From Chionoecetes opilio (taxonomy: Eukaryota; Arthropoda; Malacostraca; Decapoda; Majidae): DNA of 64,000 nucleotides. A program made the translations under genes and the position numbers. Shown one piece after another: positions 11,158 through 22,397 of the stretch. The notes below the pieces were generated by a model. It saw nothing but the letters and a program-made list of their open reading frames with translations. It made no database searches and was not told the DNA's origin. Location of the stretch: positions 35,001 to 99,000 of the forward strand of contig JACEEZ010011998.1 in NCBI GenBank assembly GCA_016584305.1, in the 5' to 3' direction. Position 1 is the first letter of the stretch; each line of letters starts with the position of its first letter.

Positions 11158-11452
11158 TACTCCGTACTGTAAGGGATAGCACGCTCGGTTCACAACCGAG
11201 AAGTTCCGGGTTCGATCCCCGGGCGGAGCGGAAACAGATGGGCTGTTTCCTTAAAACCCGAGCCCCTGTCCACCCAGCAGTGAATGGGTACCGGGTGTTA
11301 GCCGGGGGTTTGTGACCCCCTCCTGGGGTGCTGGCTTCGGCCAACACTAAGCACTAAGGATGAATGATAAAAATGTTGATATGGAGACGGGGCCATACGA
11401 GCGTTGCTCAGGCCCTGTAAAATACAACTAGATGAATACAACTAGATGCATA
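11158..11452 (+). mobile_element. tRNA-Val-derived SINE
   Basis: The head folds like a tRNA. The anticodon stem CTCGG/CCGAG (11184-11188 and 11196-11200) encloses loop TTCACAA with anticodon CAC (Val). The T-arm holds a B box GGTTCGATCCC (11209-11219), and CTCCG pairs with CGGAG as acceptor. The A-box region (TGTAAGGGATAGC) is somewhat degenerate. The tRNA-unrelated body runs through GAGCCCCTGTCCACCCAGCA, CTGGCTTCGGCCAACAC and GGGGCCATACGAGC to a tail of repeated ATACAACTAGATG. A minus-strand copy lies at 60694-60882. RNA polymerase III transcription and LINE-supplied mobilisation are known for such elements. Confidence 0.88.
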
Positions 11453-11506
11453 CACACACACACACACATACACACACACACACATACACATACACACACA
11501 CACACC
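11453..11506. repeat. (CA)n microsatellite after the SINE tail
   Basis: Imperfect CA repeat with CATA interruptions directly after the SINE tail. Confidence 0.85.
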
Positions 11507-11629
11507 ATAACAAAATAATGGCATAAAATGATTGAGTGACCTTAACAGTATTACCAATTTGGTCTCCACACGTCGAAAACAAATCCAGAACCTTCCTAAG
11601 TCTTATCTATTTATTTTTTAACCCTGTTA

Positions 11630-12190
11630 AGGCATATGTATGGGTGTGATAGTTATGGCGTGGCGCATTGTATTGCCGGCCCCAGCTGCATTACTGCTGG
11701 TTCAGCAGTATAGATAAACCGACAAGTTTGGAGAGAGATCAATTAGCTTATTTTCATCTCTTATAAATAGATGGTAACATAATATATATTTATATAGAGT
11801 AGTTATATTACCAGTTTATTCTATGGTAGAAACATTACTTGTTACTTGATATAAGTTCAGTAATGGAGCAGATGTATATGTGTGATAGATAAACAGAGTA
11901 GTTGTCACCTGCATGCCAGGGTAACGGTGGCTCACCGCCGGCGTCTACGAACAGGAGAGCAGCGATAGCCTTTGCCAAGGTAAGACGGAGGTAATAGGGA
12001 TTCCTGTACATTTCGTCAAGTGCATGTATTATATATTTACATAATTATGCTACCTCAACTACCTTGGCGTCTCACTATATCCTCACAAAATACATATTAA
12101 CTTTCCAGCGTATACAGTGATTGAAATGTGTGTTACTGGACATTACTCATCTCCGGCTTTTATGGTGAGTACCTATGTGAGTAGAATTAC
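11630..12190 (+). repeat. ~560 bp direct repeat, probable 5' LTR
   Basis: Starts TGTTAAGGCATATGTATGGG and matches 14799-15355 along its whole length with scattered substitutions. About 2.6 kb lies between the two. Downstream (~12225) is TTTTGGTGGCAGC, which resembles Gypsy-type primer-binding sites. This supports an LTR reading, although the repeat homology seems to stop about 40 bp before that site. Confidence 0.6.
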
Positions 12191-13080
12191 TTGCATAACC
12201 AGAATTTCAAGAAGGAATAACCAGAACATTTTGGTGGCAGCTTGTGGCACGAATACTTTGATCAGTGTTGAAACAGTTTCTTTGAAAAATATCACTGTTT
12301 GTTGGAGTGGTTGTGAGGGAGACGAAACTTTTTGAAACAAAAACTAAACTTTTTGAACCAAGCAGCAGCTTGGCGAGTGAACAATCAATTTATGAATGGA
12401 GGGAAGAGGTAAGAGGTTCAAGGTGTAAACTGCTGACGCGTGTTGAAACCACTGGCAGCTGACTCAGCGTTTGCCAGCTTTCGCTACCACCTCTAACTCA
12501 TCTTACTCACCGTGACTCATCTCATCAACTGCAATTATTCTCCGTCAACGCCTGTTTCCGAAGAGAGAAGCGATGGTGCAATGAACGGACGTTAATGAAT
12601 GTTTAATTGGGAATATCTATTCCTACGAACGACACCCCCGGGGGAATTTAAGTTACTCATGCACTCATCTACACTCACTCATCATTTCTGGAGCTGAAGG
12701 ATGGTTGGAAGACGATTTTCCGACGTGAAGCTATATAACGCAGGGGGAGAATTATCGTCTCGCGAGGACAAGAATGAGAGTCTTTCCATCCTTCGAGCCA
12801 AGGTCATCGCGAGTGCGGTCTTCAATCAACAGTCAAGACTACAAGCATTATAGCTGACTCTACAATTACATTTAATTATGTAATTACACACACATGCAAT
12901 ATATTTTTTTTCCTTATTATCATTGATAGAGATTCTTATCAGCGAATTATATTTTGCCCTTAATACGTTTTTTTTTTCTCTTGACGGGGGACTTTCATAC
13001 TATTGAAAGAGATAACGGTACTTTTTTAGCGGGGACATCCGTAACTTATTATTTTTCTAACAATTTTTCTTTTAGAGGCG
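12190..13080. other. Leader-like region of the putative LTR element; no gene
   Basis: Non-coding between the left direct repeat and the first recognisable pol fragment. It contains the PBS-like TTGGTGGCAGC and no open frame of note. Confidence 0.35.
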
Positions 13081-13134
13081 ATAAGTGAGGAACATCGACT
13101 GGTGTAGTTCACTCAATTCATGTCTCTAATGCTC

Positions 13135-13410
13135 GCGTAAATCTAACTGCGGGCTGGAATCTCGTGAAGGCCACGATTGTCGGTGATCATGAAATCCCCG
13201 ATCGTATGGCGATGCGTGTTCCAGTGGCGGTTCCTGATGCACCTTTAGACAGTGAAGTATGTATCGATGGCGCCAGAAAAGTAAAACGATTGACCGTAGA
13301 GGCGACACTTAGCACTGCCAGCGCAGGACATGTCACATCAGCATTGATTGTAAACACCACGGGTGGACCAGTGCGAGTCAAACATGGAATTTTCCTTGGG
13401 GAAAGGTGAA
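13135..13410 (+). pseudogene. Gypsy-type pol fragment (segment ahead of RT)
   Basis: An open stretch of 81 codons includes PDRMAMRVPVAVPDAP, VTSALIVNTTGGPVRVKHG and IFLGE. The pattern of a basic/proline stretch, then alternating hydrophobics and a G-x-x-x-GE end resembles the linker between protease and RT in Ty3/Gypsy polyproteins. No RT motif follows intact. A second short open stretch (13480-13668) may be degraded coding sequence of the same element. Confidence 0.4.
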
Positions 13411-13679
13411 ATGCATGTATCGCATGTTATTTTCATTATAGACCTTCGGAAGGATCGACTGACCTTCATGTAGCTAACCTTGTTGCATGCCAACCATGGT
13501 ATAGGTTCCATTCCTTTTGCATGCCCAGACCAAGCGAGATCTTGCAATGCCTTCAGAAGGGTGATTCAGTTCTTATTTGAGACAGCTATGTATGAACATG
13601 TCCGAGACTTGGGGGAGGACTATAATCGACTGGTTACTATTTTGGCGGCAAACCTAATGGTTAATTAACATTAACTGTT

Positions 13680-14797
13680 AAAGGTTGGAAATTCTTGACA
13701 TTGATCTCCGACACCTTTTGAATATGTTTGCCTATAACTTATAACAGGCCAATAAGCTTAATAGAGTGCTGAAGAGTGCAAATGTTCGTTTATATTATGC
13801 CCTCAACTGATTTTCTTTACTCTGACCAAACTTGACTAGTTTTTTAATCCTTATTCAAAATGGTCGTTTCCAATAATGCGGCGCTTAGCCAAACATGGTA
13901 GATGCAGCTAGTGGGAGAGTAACCGCTAGTATTTTTCCTGAGGAGGATTTCTTACATAGGCTAATCATTGGAAAAGATTAATTCAATTTGTAACCCTAGT
14001 TTAGACAGGATTCTATTCAGCCCTACTATCCGGTCTTGTAGCAACGCTTACCATGGATGTTATTGTAGTGCATGTCTCCTTTAAGTCATCAGAGATTTTT
14101 AGACTTATCGGGTGGAACCTTTTCAATTTTTCTTTTAATCAGACATTTATATCACCAGATTTACTATCATCTCTAGTTTTAGTGGCTGACGATATATCTA
14201 TATGCATCTGGCCGACTAGGGGATCTATTTACCGCTTCACTATTTGCCTTCCTTTATATTTCAGGTGGCATATGTACATTTGACATTTATAAAGGTAGTC
14301 CACCTGACGCATTGAATCCGTTTCATGGATATCAATATTTTTATGAGCGAACATCATGTGACCGTCGTTTGCCTTTACGTAACTTACAATCAATGGGTTT
14401 CTGGTCACTATGTTAGTGTTGGTCTTTGTTATGCTTCCTTGAAGCTTTTACAAGAAACGTCTCCACTCGATTGTTTCCGCTCAAATCTCTTTAGAATTAA
14501 ACATTCTCTAGAATATCTTTTGTTACTAATACCTTCTCTGAGATCAAGTTTTCTGACGAGTCACAGTATGTCGCAGCTCTGGAAAACACCTCTCCTGATT
14601 ACCTAAATCCCATTGTTTTATATCCCAGTGTACTATAGCTACTTTGTTGTTGTGTCAAGCGAGCTATCACGTTGGGCAAGCATCTTTTACGTGGAAAAGC
14701 TCAATCTTCACCGGTCTGACAGATAGTACACATTTTTGTAACATGGTTAGGTACATTTTCATGCCGCGTGGGCGCGCCAGGCGTGTGACCGAACGAT
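13680..14797. other. No gene recognised (interior of putative LTR element)
   Basis: No recognisable motif. Short open frames at 14053-14283 and 14325-14606 lack family resemblance. There is no clear polypurine tract next to the right-hand repeat. Confidence 0.35.
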
Positions 14798-14798
14798 G

Positions 14799-15355
14799 TT
14801 AAGGCATCTGTATGGGTGTGATAGGTATGGAAGTAGCACATTGTATTGCCGGCCCCAGTTGCACTACTGCTGGGTCAGCAGTATAGATAAACCGGCAGGT
14901 TTAGAGAGGGGTAAATTAGCTTATTTGCATCTTTTATAAATAGATGGTAACATAATAGATATTTATATATAGTAGTTATATTATCAGTTTATTCTATGGT
15001 AGAAACATTACTTGCTACTTGATATATGTATAGTAATGGAGCAGATGTATATGTGTGATAGATAAACAGAGTAGTTGTCACCTGCATGACAGGGGAACGG
15101 CGGCGACTACAGACAGGAGAGCGGCGATAACCTTTGCCAAGGTAAGACGGTGGCAGCAGGGACTCCTGTACATTTCGTCAAGCGTATATATTGTAGATTT
15201 AAATAATTATACTACCTCAACTACCCTGGCGTCTCTCTACATCCTCACGAAAACACAGATTATCTTTCCAGCATATACAGTGATTGAAACGTGTGTTACT
15301 GGACATTAGATACTCATCTCTGTCTTTTATGGTGAGTACCTATGTTAGTAGAGAT
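14799..15355 (+). repeat. ~560 bp direct repeat, probable 3' LTR
   Basis: Second copy of 11630-12190, TGTTAAGGCATCTGTATGGG to GTGAGTACCTATGTTAGTAG. Divergence by eye is roughly 10-15%, so insertion or duplication was old. Confidence 0.6.
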
Positions 15356-15689
15356 TAAGATAAGATTTTCATCCTATCTAGACACTTTGCAAGTACCAAC
15401 TACAAGTGTTAAACTGTGACTGACTACAGACTCGCCCTACTCATGCCACCTGACTATTGGGATCTCGAACCGCTGACCGAATGCTACATGTTAGTGAATT
15501 GCGAAAGATACTTACAACCTCCTACCTACGACACTTGCTACCTAACTACTAGTTATTGACTTTACAAAACTCGCCCCCCAATGAATAACAAAAACTAACC
15601 CTCATCACTCCGACTCTGCCTCCTACCTCATCTTCTCTCATCTCTTCGCCACCTTCTCGATTTCTAATACTCTTTCATGTTACTCGCAA

Positions 15690-15885
15690 TTGCATCCTAT
15701 CTCTAGACCTATCTTGCTCTTCTCTCTTCTTCTTCTTTCTTTCTTCTCTTTCTTTCTGTTGCCTTGCTTTCTTCTTCTTCTTGCTTCTTCTCTCTTCTCT
15801 TCTTTCTTTCTTCTTCTCTTCTCTCTTTCTTTCGTTCTTCTCGTCTTTCTCTCTCTTCTCTCTCTCTCTTCTCTCGTGCTTCTCT

Positions 15886-15959
<74 letters not shown>

Positions 15960-15981
15960 CTCGTCTCTCTCTCGTCTCTCG

Positions 15982-16013
<32 letters not shown>

Positions 16014-16165
16014 CGTCTCTCGTCTCGTCTCTCTCTCTCTCTCTGCTCTCTCTGCTCTCTTCTCTCTCGCTCTCTCTCTTCTCTCTCTTCTCTCTTCTTC
16101 TTCTTCTGCTTTCTTCTTCTTGCTTCTTCTTGCTGCTTCTTCTTTCTCTTGTCCTACATCCACAG
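15690..16165. repeat. Polypyrimidine (CT/CTT)n tract
   Basis: About 470 bp of almost pure pyrimidine on the plus strand built from TTC, CTCT and TCTCG variants. The long Arg/Glu and Leu/Ser frames are artefacts of composition. Confidence 0.95.
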
Positions 16166-16239
16166 CAAACGGTAAGGGCGTGGCACATCTCGAGGGGACA
16201 GACGTGGACATGCAGCATTCAATTCTTGCCATCACGCAC

Positions 16240-16345
16240 CAAAGGCTACCACCACCACCACAACCACCACCACCACAGCCACTACCATCACCACCTCTAC
16301 CACCACCATCACCACCACCACCACCACCAAAACTACCCCCATCAC
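16240..16345. repeat. (CAC)n trinucleotide repeat
   Basis: Imperfect ACC/CAC array. It gives false Pro-, His- and Val-rich frames. Confidence 0.9.
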
Positions 16346-16439
16346 CAGTACCACAAGTACCATCACCACACTCATTACAATCTCCAATATTTGTGCCACC
16401 ACAACGATTACGACTTCCATCACTTTTACACTGTTCTTA

Positions 16440-17005
16440 ATTCTCAAACCATATAATCTGAGGGAGTCATATGAACAATCGAATACAGTAGCATACTGCT
16501 AAACTAGAAAAATACACTAGGTCCATTTGGTCATAACCGATATAATAACAGAAACATTGTTCAATAATAATTAATGGAAGATTTCACCTAGTCCATTTTG
16601 GTTAAAACTGCTCTGTGTGATGATGAAATTGATTGTGTGGAAAGGTATATGAATTTTCAACGCTAAGGCAGTTGCGCCGTTGAATGTGACCTTGTTGGAT
16701 GGCTGTTGGAAGTGTGTGAGCAAGGTATTGGATTCCATCGGAAGACAGGCTAATCGTGGTTCTTTGCCCGATCACTTTTAACACTTGTATGGCTGGATTC
16801 TGGTGAATGGCTTCAAGGCGATCGAAAAGGCATGGCCTTGGACATGGTGCTGTTGTAAGGCATAGTGAAATGTAGAGGTTTAGATAACGTACGCGGTGCA
16901 TTGCGGCGAGCTTGGAAATCTTGACAGTTACTATGGAGCGCAATCCATAATGACGGCGGGTCACGTCAAGAAGTCTTATGTCTGATTTGCATAGCCAACG
17001 GTGTT
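16440..17005. other. No gene recognised
   Basis: A 120-codon minus-strand open frame (16602-16964) has no motif I recognise. It may be degraded LINE sequence lying against the RTE copy that follows. Confidence 0.3.
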
Positions 17006-17009
17006 ATGG

Positions 17010-17551
17010 ACTTGTTCAACAGGAGTATTTAGCGTTGTCGGTACCTGTGCAGGAGGACAAAGATCCGGATCTTCAATTCGCTTGTGATCCTGTCTTACTT
17101 AATGTTTGTGAGACATGGACACTAAGTAGCGACTTAAAGAGCCAAATCGATGCCTGTGGCAATAAGTGTATTCGCAGAATCATGGGGTAACGCTGGGATG
17201 ATTACGTGTGAAATCAGCGTTTGCACCATGAGACTGAATCAAGGCGTATTACCTGCATAGTCCGCATCAGGCACGCTATCCTGAAATTGATATTTCCCAT
17301 CGGGTTGTATCTGTAAGAGACAATCCGGAGTGGTGGAGATAAGTTTGCCCCAAAAACGAAAAATTGCCCCAAGTTGAACCAAAAGCAAAAGTTGCACCAG
17401 CCACGAATCTTGTGGGCTAGTTGATGTTTCCTGTCGAGATTGATTGGAATGGGAAGAGAGCCTGCATGGGAGCTCGTATGTGGTGACACCCGGGAGTGGC
17501 GTCGTAGGGTGAACGAGGCGACGCGCCCCCCGGCGTATGCCCCCAATGTTG
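17010..17551 (+). pseudogene. RTE-type LINE 3' end, plus strand
   Basis: Encodes, across frame breaks, CETWTLSSDLKSQIDACGNK, RRIMG and the terminal segment to YAPN, followed by an ATTG tail. It contains a foreign AAAATTGCCCC-type insertion around 17340-17395 and a short patch (~17398-17420) in the opposite orientation, which implies a local rearrangement. It ends inside BEL/Pao pol sequence, so the LINE inserted into a BEL copy. Confidence 0.75.
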
Positions 17552-17552
17552 A

Positions 17553-18023
17553 TTGAAACAACTAATGTGTAACATGAATTTAGTTTTACATGAGGGAAGT
17601 TTCAAGATTAAGTATTGGATCATGTCTGGCAATGAAACTATTGATGAAGGACTAAGATTGTTATCTGCTGATGAAGAGAAGGTTCTTGGCAGAAATTGGA
17701 ATCCTAAAAGTGATATATTGTTTTTCAAGGTTAAGTTGAACATTGATAGATTTAAAAATAGCAGTCTGGAGAGTGAAAAGGCCATGATTATGTCAGACAG
17801 GAGAATACTTAAAATCTTAACGAAGAGAATGGTACTCAGTCAAGTAGCTGCAATTTATGATCCGTTAGGATTAGTTATCCCTTTCACTTTGAATGTCAAA
17901 TTGCTAATGAGGGAGCTGGTTACAATGGGACATTCTGAGGGTAGTATTGCATGTGACGGGAACGATCCGATGCCTGACAAAATGAGAGAGAAGTGGAGCA
18001 AATTATTTCATGATCTGTCTGAG
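17553..18023 (+). pseudogene. BEL/Pao pol fragment, third copy
   Basis: 157 codons (KQLMCNMNLVLHE to KLFHDLSE) match part of the longer BEL pol copies (from 19853 and 26610 onward) with about 7-10% difference by eye. It covers the segment after the RT YVDD box, including SQVAAIYDPLGLVIPFTLN. The left end is made by the RTE insertion. The right end stops at the N at 18024. Confidence 0.85.
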
Positions 18024-18024
18024 C
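18024..18024. other. Single N, probable contig junction
   Basis: Homology to BEL pol ends exactly here and unrelated hAT-type sequence begins. Confidence 0.8.
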
Positions 18025-18294
18025 NGGCTCTAGCCCAGGGCCCCACCAAAAGGGCCCCCACCATATGTATATAGCTTTAAGCAGTAATAATAAAAACATT
18101 GGCAAGTTACAAAACCAAAACATATTTGCCTGTCTCTGTTTCATCCTTTATCTCTGAATACCAGTCTATGCATTAATAGTTCTTTGCCAAACATAGGCCT
18201 CAAAATACCCACAAAAGTGCTTAATTTTCGTGCGAATATAGGGCCCCCACAAAAGCTGAGCCCCAGGGCCCCCACAGCTCTTCATCTGGCCCTG
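18025..18294. mobile_element. hAT-type non-autonomous element, left end missing
   Basis: The right end reads (reverse complement) CAGGGCCAGATGAAGAGCTG followed by GGGGGCCCTGGGGCTCAGC, a common hAT terminal pattern. GGGCCCCCAC-type subterminal repeats occur near both sides. It lies within a Gypsy RT fragment whose sequence resumes at 18295. The left end is lost at the N. Confidence 0.55.
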
Positions 18295-18545
18295 CCATGG
18301 GGCCTCTGCAGTGTTGAAAGCGGCCGTATGGTGTGATAAAGGTTGTCAGGTGTTGGTCGTCCTCGTGCAGTTCCAACTGCCAGTACCCGCACAAGGCGTC
18401 TGCTGTGGTGAAAAAACGCGCTGACAGGTTAACACTGCGGACGGCGGTGAATGGAGTTGGGGCAGGATGTGTCGGGCGGGCCACTTGAGAGTTGAGCTTC
18501 TTCAAGTCAACCGTGATTATCACGCCTTTATCCTTAGCCACGAGG
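18295..18545 (-). pseudogene. Gypsy RT fragment
   Basis: The minus strand encodes VIITVDLKKLNSQVARPTHP, DALCGYWQLELHEDDQHLTT and ITPYGRFQHCRGPM. These are RT fingers/palm of the same lineage as Gypsy B at 52.1-52.4 kb. Only about 85 codons remain, and the fragment recurs at 25095-25310. Confidence 0.85.
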
Positions 18546-18649
18546 GCGAATACTTATCTTACTTAAGGGAACTCATCACTTAGAGAAATCGATAAGAAAA
18601 AATGTTAGAGATGTTATTTGCTAGATGCCAGAAGTCAAAAGTCAACTGA

Positions 18650-18835
18650 TAAAAAAGTATTTAAATTTTTATATTAAATGTATTTAAATACAATGTATCT
18701 AAATACTCATAAAAGTATTTAAATACTGTATTTAAATACAGGACAATCAATGTATTTATTAAGACATTTCTAAATACACAAATGTATTTAAATACGTATT
18801 TAAATACAATTGTACTTAAATACTGCCCAGCTCTG
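18650..18835 (-). mobile_element. hAT transposon terminus with TATTTAAATA repeats
   Basis: The right boundary, read as reverse complement, is CAGAGCTGGGCAGTATTTAA, matching hAT termini of the CAGNGNTGGGCA type. Subterminal GTATTTAAATAC repeats are typical transposase-binding-like arrays. BEL pol begins directly after it at ~18836. The other end is not identified. Confidence 0.6.
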
Positions 18836-18839
18836 TCTA

Positions 18840-21800
18840 CAGCTAATGCAAAATATTTTTGACATGTGCATGCGCGGTTCCCACCCGTTGATCAAGTTTG
18901 AGTCTCCAAACAAAAATAGTTTCAACATCAGAGTTAATCACGTAGCCAGTGTGGTAAATGTAGAGGGGATTAATGTTAAGGACCATGCAAATCTCAAGAT
19001 AGACTTGGATACATTTTTCAGTATTGAAAGTCTAGGCACACATTATATACCAAAATGTGGAGGGTGCAAATGTGGATCATGCACACTAGGTGATAAAAAT
19101 TGTACAATTAAAGAAGAGAAGGAACTTGCCATGATTACAGAAGGTTTAGAGTACAACTGTAAGGAGAAATATTGGAGTGTCCGATATCCGTGGATCAAAG
19201 ACCCTAATGATCTTCCAAATAATATTGATGTGGCTATAGCCAGGATGAAATCAACAGAGAGAAGGTTAAACAAGTTAGGATATGACTATACACAACTGTA
19301 CAATGATCAAATACAGGATATGATAGATAGAGGTGTGGCTAGAAAATTATCTTGGAAGGAAATGAGTGCATATAATGGCCCTGTACACTATATTCATCAC
19401 CATGAAGTTTTAAAGCAGAATTCAACCTCAACCTCAGTCAGGATAGTCTTCAACTCTTCAGCAGATTACAAAGGGCATAAACTTAATTATTATTGGGCTA
19501 AAGGACCGGATGTATTGAATGACCTAGTGGGTATTTTGTTTAGATTCCGCCAAAATACTGTTGCTGTTGTAGGAGATATTTCCAAAATGTACAATGCCGT
19601 AAGATTGGAAGAATTAGAACAGCACACCCATAGATTAGTCTGGCGTGACGTGGATTCCAGTAAAGCCCCTAACCATTATGTGTTGACAGCTGTGGGTTTT
19701 AGAGACAGGTCTAGCGGGGTAATTGCTATAATGGCTCTCAAGAAAACTGCTTTAATGAAGGAGGTTGAATTTCCAGAAGTAAAAGACATCCTAGATAGAA
19801 ACTCCTATGTGGATGATATTATATACAGCTGTGATAATATAAATAAAGCCAAACAACTAATGTGTAATATGAATTTAGTTCTACATGAAGAAGGTTTCAA
19901 GATTAAGTATTGGATCATGTCTGGCAATGAAACTATTATTGAAGGACTAAGGTTGTTATCTGCTGATGAAGAGAAGCTTCTTGGCTTAAATTGGAATCCT
20001 AAAAAGGATTTTTTTCTTTTCAAGGTTAAGTTAAACTTTGATAGATTTAAAATAGCAGTCTGGAGGGTGAAAAAGGCATGATTATGTCAGACAGGAGAAT
20101 GCCTACATCTTAACAAAGAGAATGGTACTCAGTCAAGTAGCTGCAATTTATGATCCGTTAGGATTAGTTATCCCTTACACTTTGAATGGCAAATTGCTAA
20201 TGAGGGAGCTTGTTACAATGGGACACTCTGAGGGTATTGCATGTGACTGGGACGATCCGATGCCAGACAAAATGAGAGAGAAGTGGAGCAAATTTTTTCA
20301 TGATCTGTATGAGTTGGAGAAATTGTCATACACGAGTTGTGTAAAACCCTCAGGTGCAGTGGGGGATCCCATGCTTGTGATATTCTCAGATGGCAGTTCC
20401 ATAGCATATGGGGCATGTGGTTATGTTAGGTGGAGTCTGGAAATGGGCCTTATGAATCTCAATTGGTCTTCGCTAAGAACAGGATTGCTCCCACCAGGAA
20501 ATTAACTATACCTAGACTGGAATTGTGTGGTGCAGTACTGTTATGTAGACTAAGAGATGTGATTGAGAAGCAATGTGATTTGACATTCAAAACTATTGTG
20601 CATATTGTTGATTCATCTATAGTAAGAGCACAGATTCAGAAAGAATCATATGGGTTTGGTACATTTGTAGCCAAGAGGGTGGCAGAAATCCAGTCTAGAA
20701 CGGACCCTATCGATTGGTGGTGGGTTAATACTAAGGACAATCCAGCAGATTTTACCACTAGACCATGTCACCCCAGCACATTACATGATAATTCTGTGTG
20801 GCAAAAGGGGCCAGTCTTCTTATCATACCTCTTTGATGCTTGGCAAATCAGTCAGTTTTGTAATGAGGAAATTCCTGATAAGGTGGGTGTTGTTATGACA
20901 TACGAACAGAAGACCTGTGCTGAAGAAAAGATTAGTGTGATTGCCATAACTAAATTTAGTAGTTACATAAAACTGTTGCACGTTACTGCAAGAGTTATTG
21001 CAGCATTTAGGTCTAAATCACTAAAGGTTGTAATATGTTTGCCAACTCCCGAGTTAATACGTGAAGCTGAAATGTATATCATCCAGGTAGAACAAAGGAA
21101 ACTACACTCTGATTGGAAGACAGCCTACCGTCGATTGGGCCCAAGCATAGACAAAGGTATTATATTTGTAGGAGCAAGAATTGCTAACTGGTTAAAGGAG
21201 AATTGGAACCAAGACAAGTTTATTCTGATGCCATCACAGAGTTGCTTTGTAAATTTGTATATTCAGCACTTGCATAATGCTGATCATAGTGGAGTAGAGT
21301 GCACTTTAGAAAAATTGCAAAGTAAGTTTTGGGTGCTCGGTGCCCGAAGACTCATAAGATCTATTAAGAACAAATGTGTCGCATGCAAAAGATTGGATGC
21401 TTCAACTGTTGGTTGATCAGGAGATGGGTCAAATTGCCCCGGAAAGATTAAGTCCTGGTCCACCGTTCTATCATACTTCGCTCGATTTGTTTTGTCCTCA
21501 TACTATTAGAGATACTGTAAAACGTAGAACCTTTGGGAAAGCATACGGTGTCATATTTAATTGCCTTGTGTCACGAGCAGTTTATGTGAATTTAGCAGAA
21601 AGTTATGACACGAAAGGCTTTTTGACTTTTTTTTTAGAGATTTGTGTCTATTAAGGGTATCCTAAAACCATCCATTCTGATTTGGGAAGTCAATTAGTTG
21701 CTGCTTGCAAGGAATTAAAATTAGATAGATCAAAGTTTGAGGAATGTAGTGCTAGTGGTGGCACCACTTGGGTTTTCAATAAGTCTGCGGACGCCCCCTG

Positions 21801-22397
21801 GCAGAATGGTTGTAGCGAAGCATTAATAAGATCTGTCAAACGTGCTATACTCATTGCTATTGGAGATAACAAGCTGACATTCGGAGAGATGCAAACAGTG
21901 CTTTTGAAGTAGCTGATTTATTAAATGCACGGCCAATTGGTATGAAACCTGTAGTGACCATGAGCTGGGACAGTATTTGTGTCCCATGATTTGATATTGG
22001 GTAGAGCAGGTAGTAAAGCTCCAACATGTATTAAATTAGTGGATCAGAGTTACAAGAATAGATTAGAATTCATGCAACGTATTGTTGACTGTTTTTTGGA
22101 AAAATGGCAAAAAGATTATTTCCAACATTAATAGTGAGGCAAAAGTGGCATGTGGAAAGAAAGAATGTTCAACCTGGTGACATTGTATTGGTGCAGGATA
22201 GCAATACACTCCGTGGACAATGGAAACTTGCTCAAGTAGCAGCAGTTATGCCGAGTAGGGATGGCAAGGTTAGAGACGTTACTGTGCGTTACAAGATCCA
22301 AAGGCCAGGAAGTGCGTATAAAGGTCAAGATGATGTGTGTGTGAATAGGTCTGTACATAGATTGGTTGTCCTGCTACCTATTGATGAAAATTGTTAA
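18840..22397 (+). pseudogene. BEL/Pao retrotransposon pol, copy 1
   Basis: Domains in order: protease-like and linker region with cysteine-rich CGGCKCGSCTLGDKNC (~19060-19100). RT follows with RIVFNSSADYKG, VVGDISKMYNAVRL and YVDD (19806-19817), then SQVAAIYDPLGL and RNase H-like VIFSDGSSIAYGACG. Integrase has an HHCC region ending CVACKR, SLDLF, IHSDLGSQ and NGCSEALIRS (the D, D, E positions). A BEL-typical C-terminal domain ends PIDENC at 22397. The frame is broken at ~20050-20115 (A-run and AAC indels), ~20450 (lost T) and ~21412 (extra bases, shared with copy 2). More indels follow at ~21630-21650, ~21905, ~21950-21990 and ~22100. No gag or 5' LTR is visible. Confidence 0.93.

Noticed and set aside
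11160..11231. Functional tRNA-Val gene
   Set aside because: The 5' part and A box are degenerate, and the tRNA-like part is fused to a SINE body that recurs at 60694-60882.
12117..12335. ORF spanning the LTR-like end and PBS-like site
   Set aside because: Crosses the putative LTR boundary, and the second copy of the repeat does not conserve it.
15675..16456. Arg/Glu-rich and Leu/Ser-rich ORFs of 160-230 codons
   Set aside because: Pure composition effect of the polypyrimidine tract.
16602..16964. 120-codon minus-strand ORF
   Set aside because: No recognisable family. Adjacent to LINE debris and probably chance or decayed LINE.
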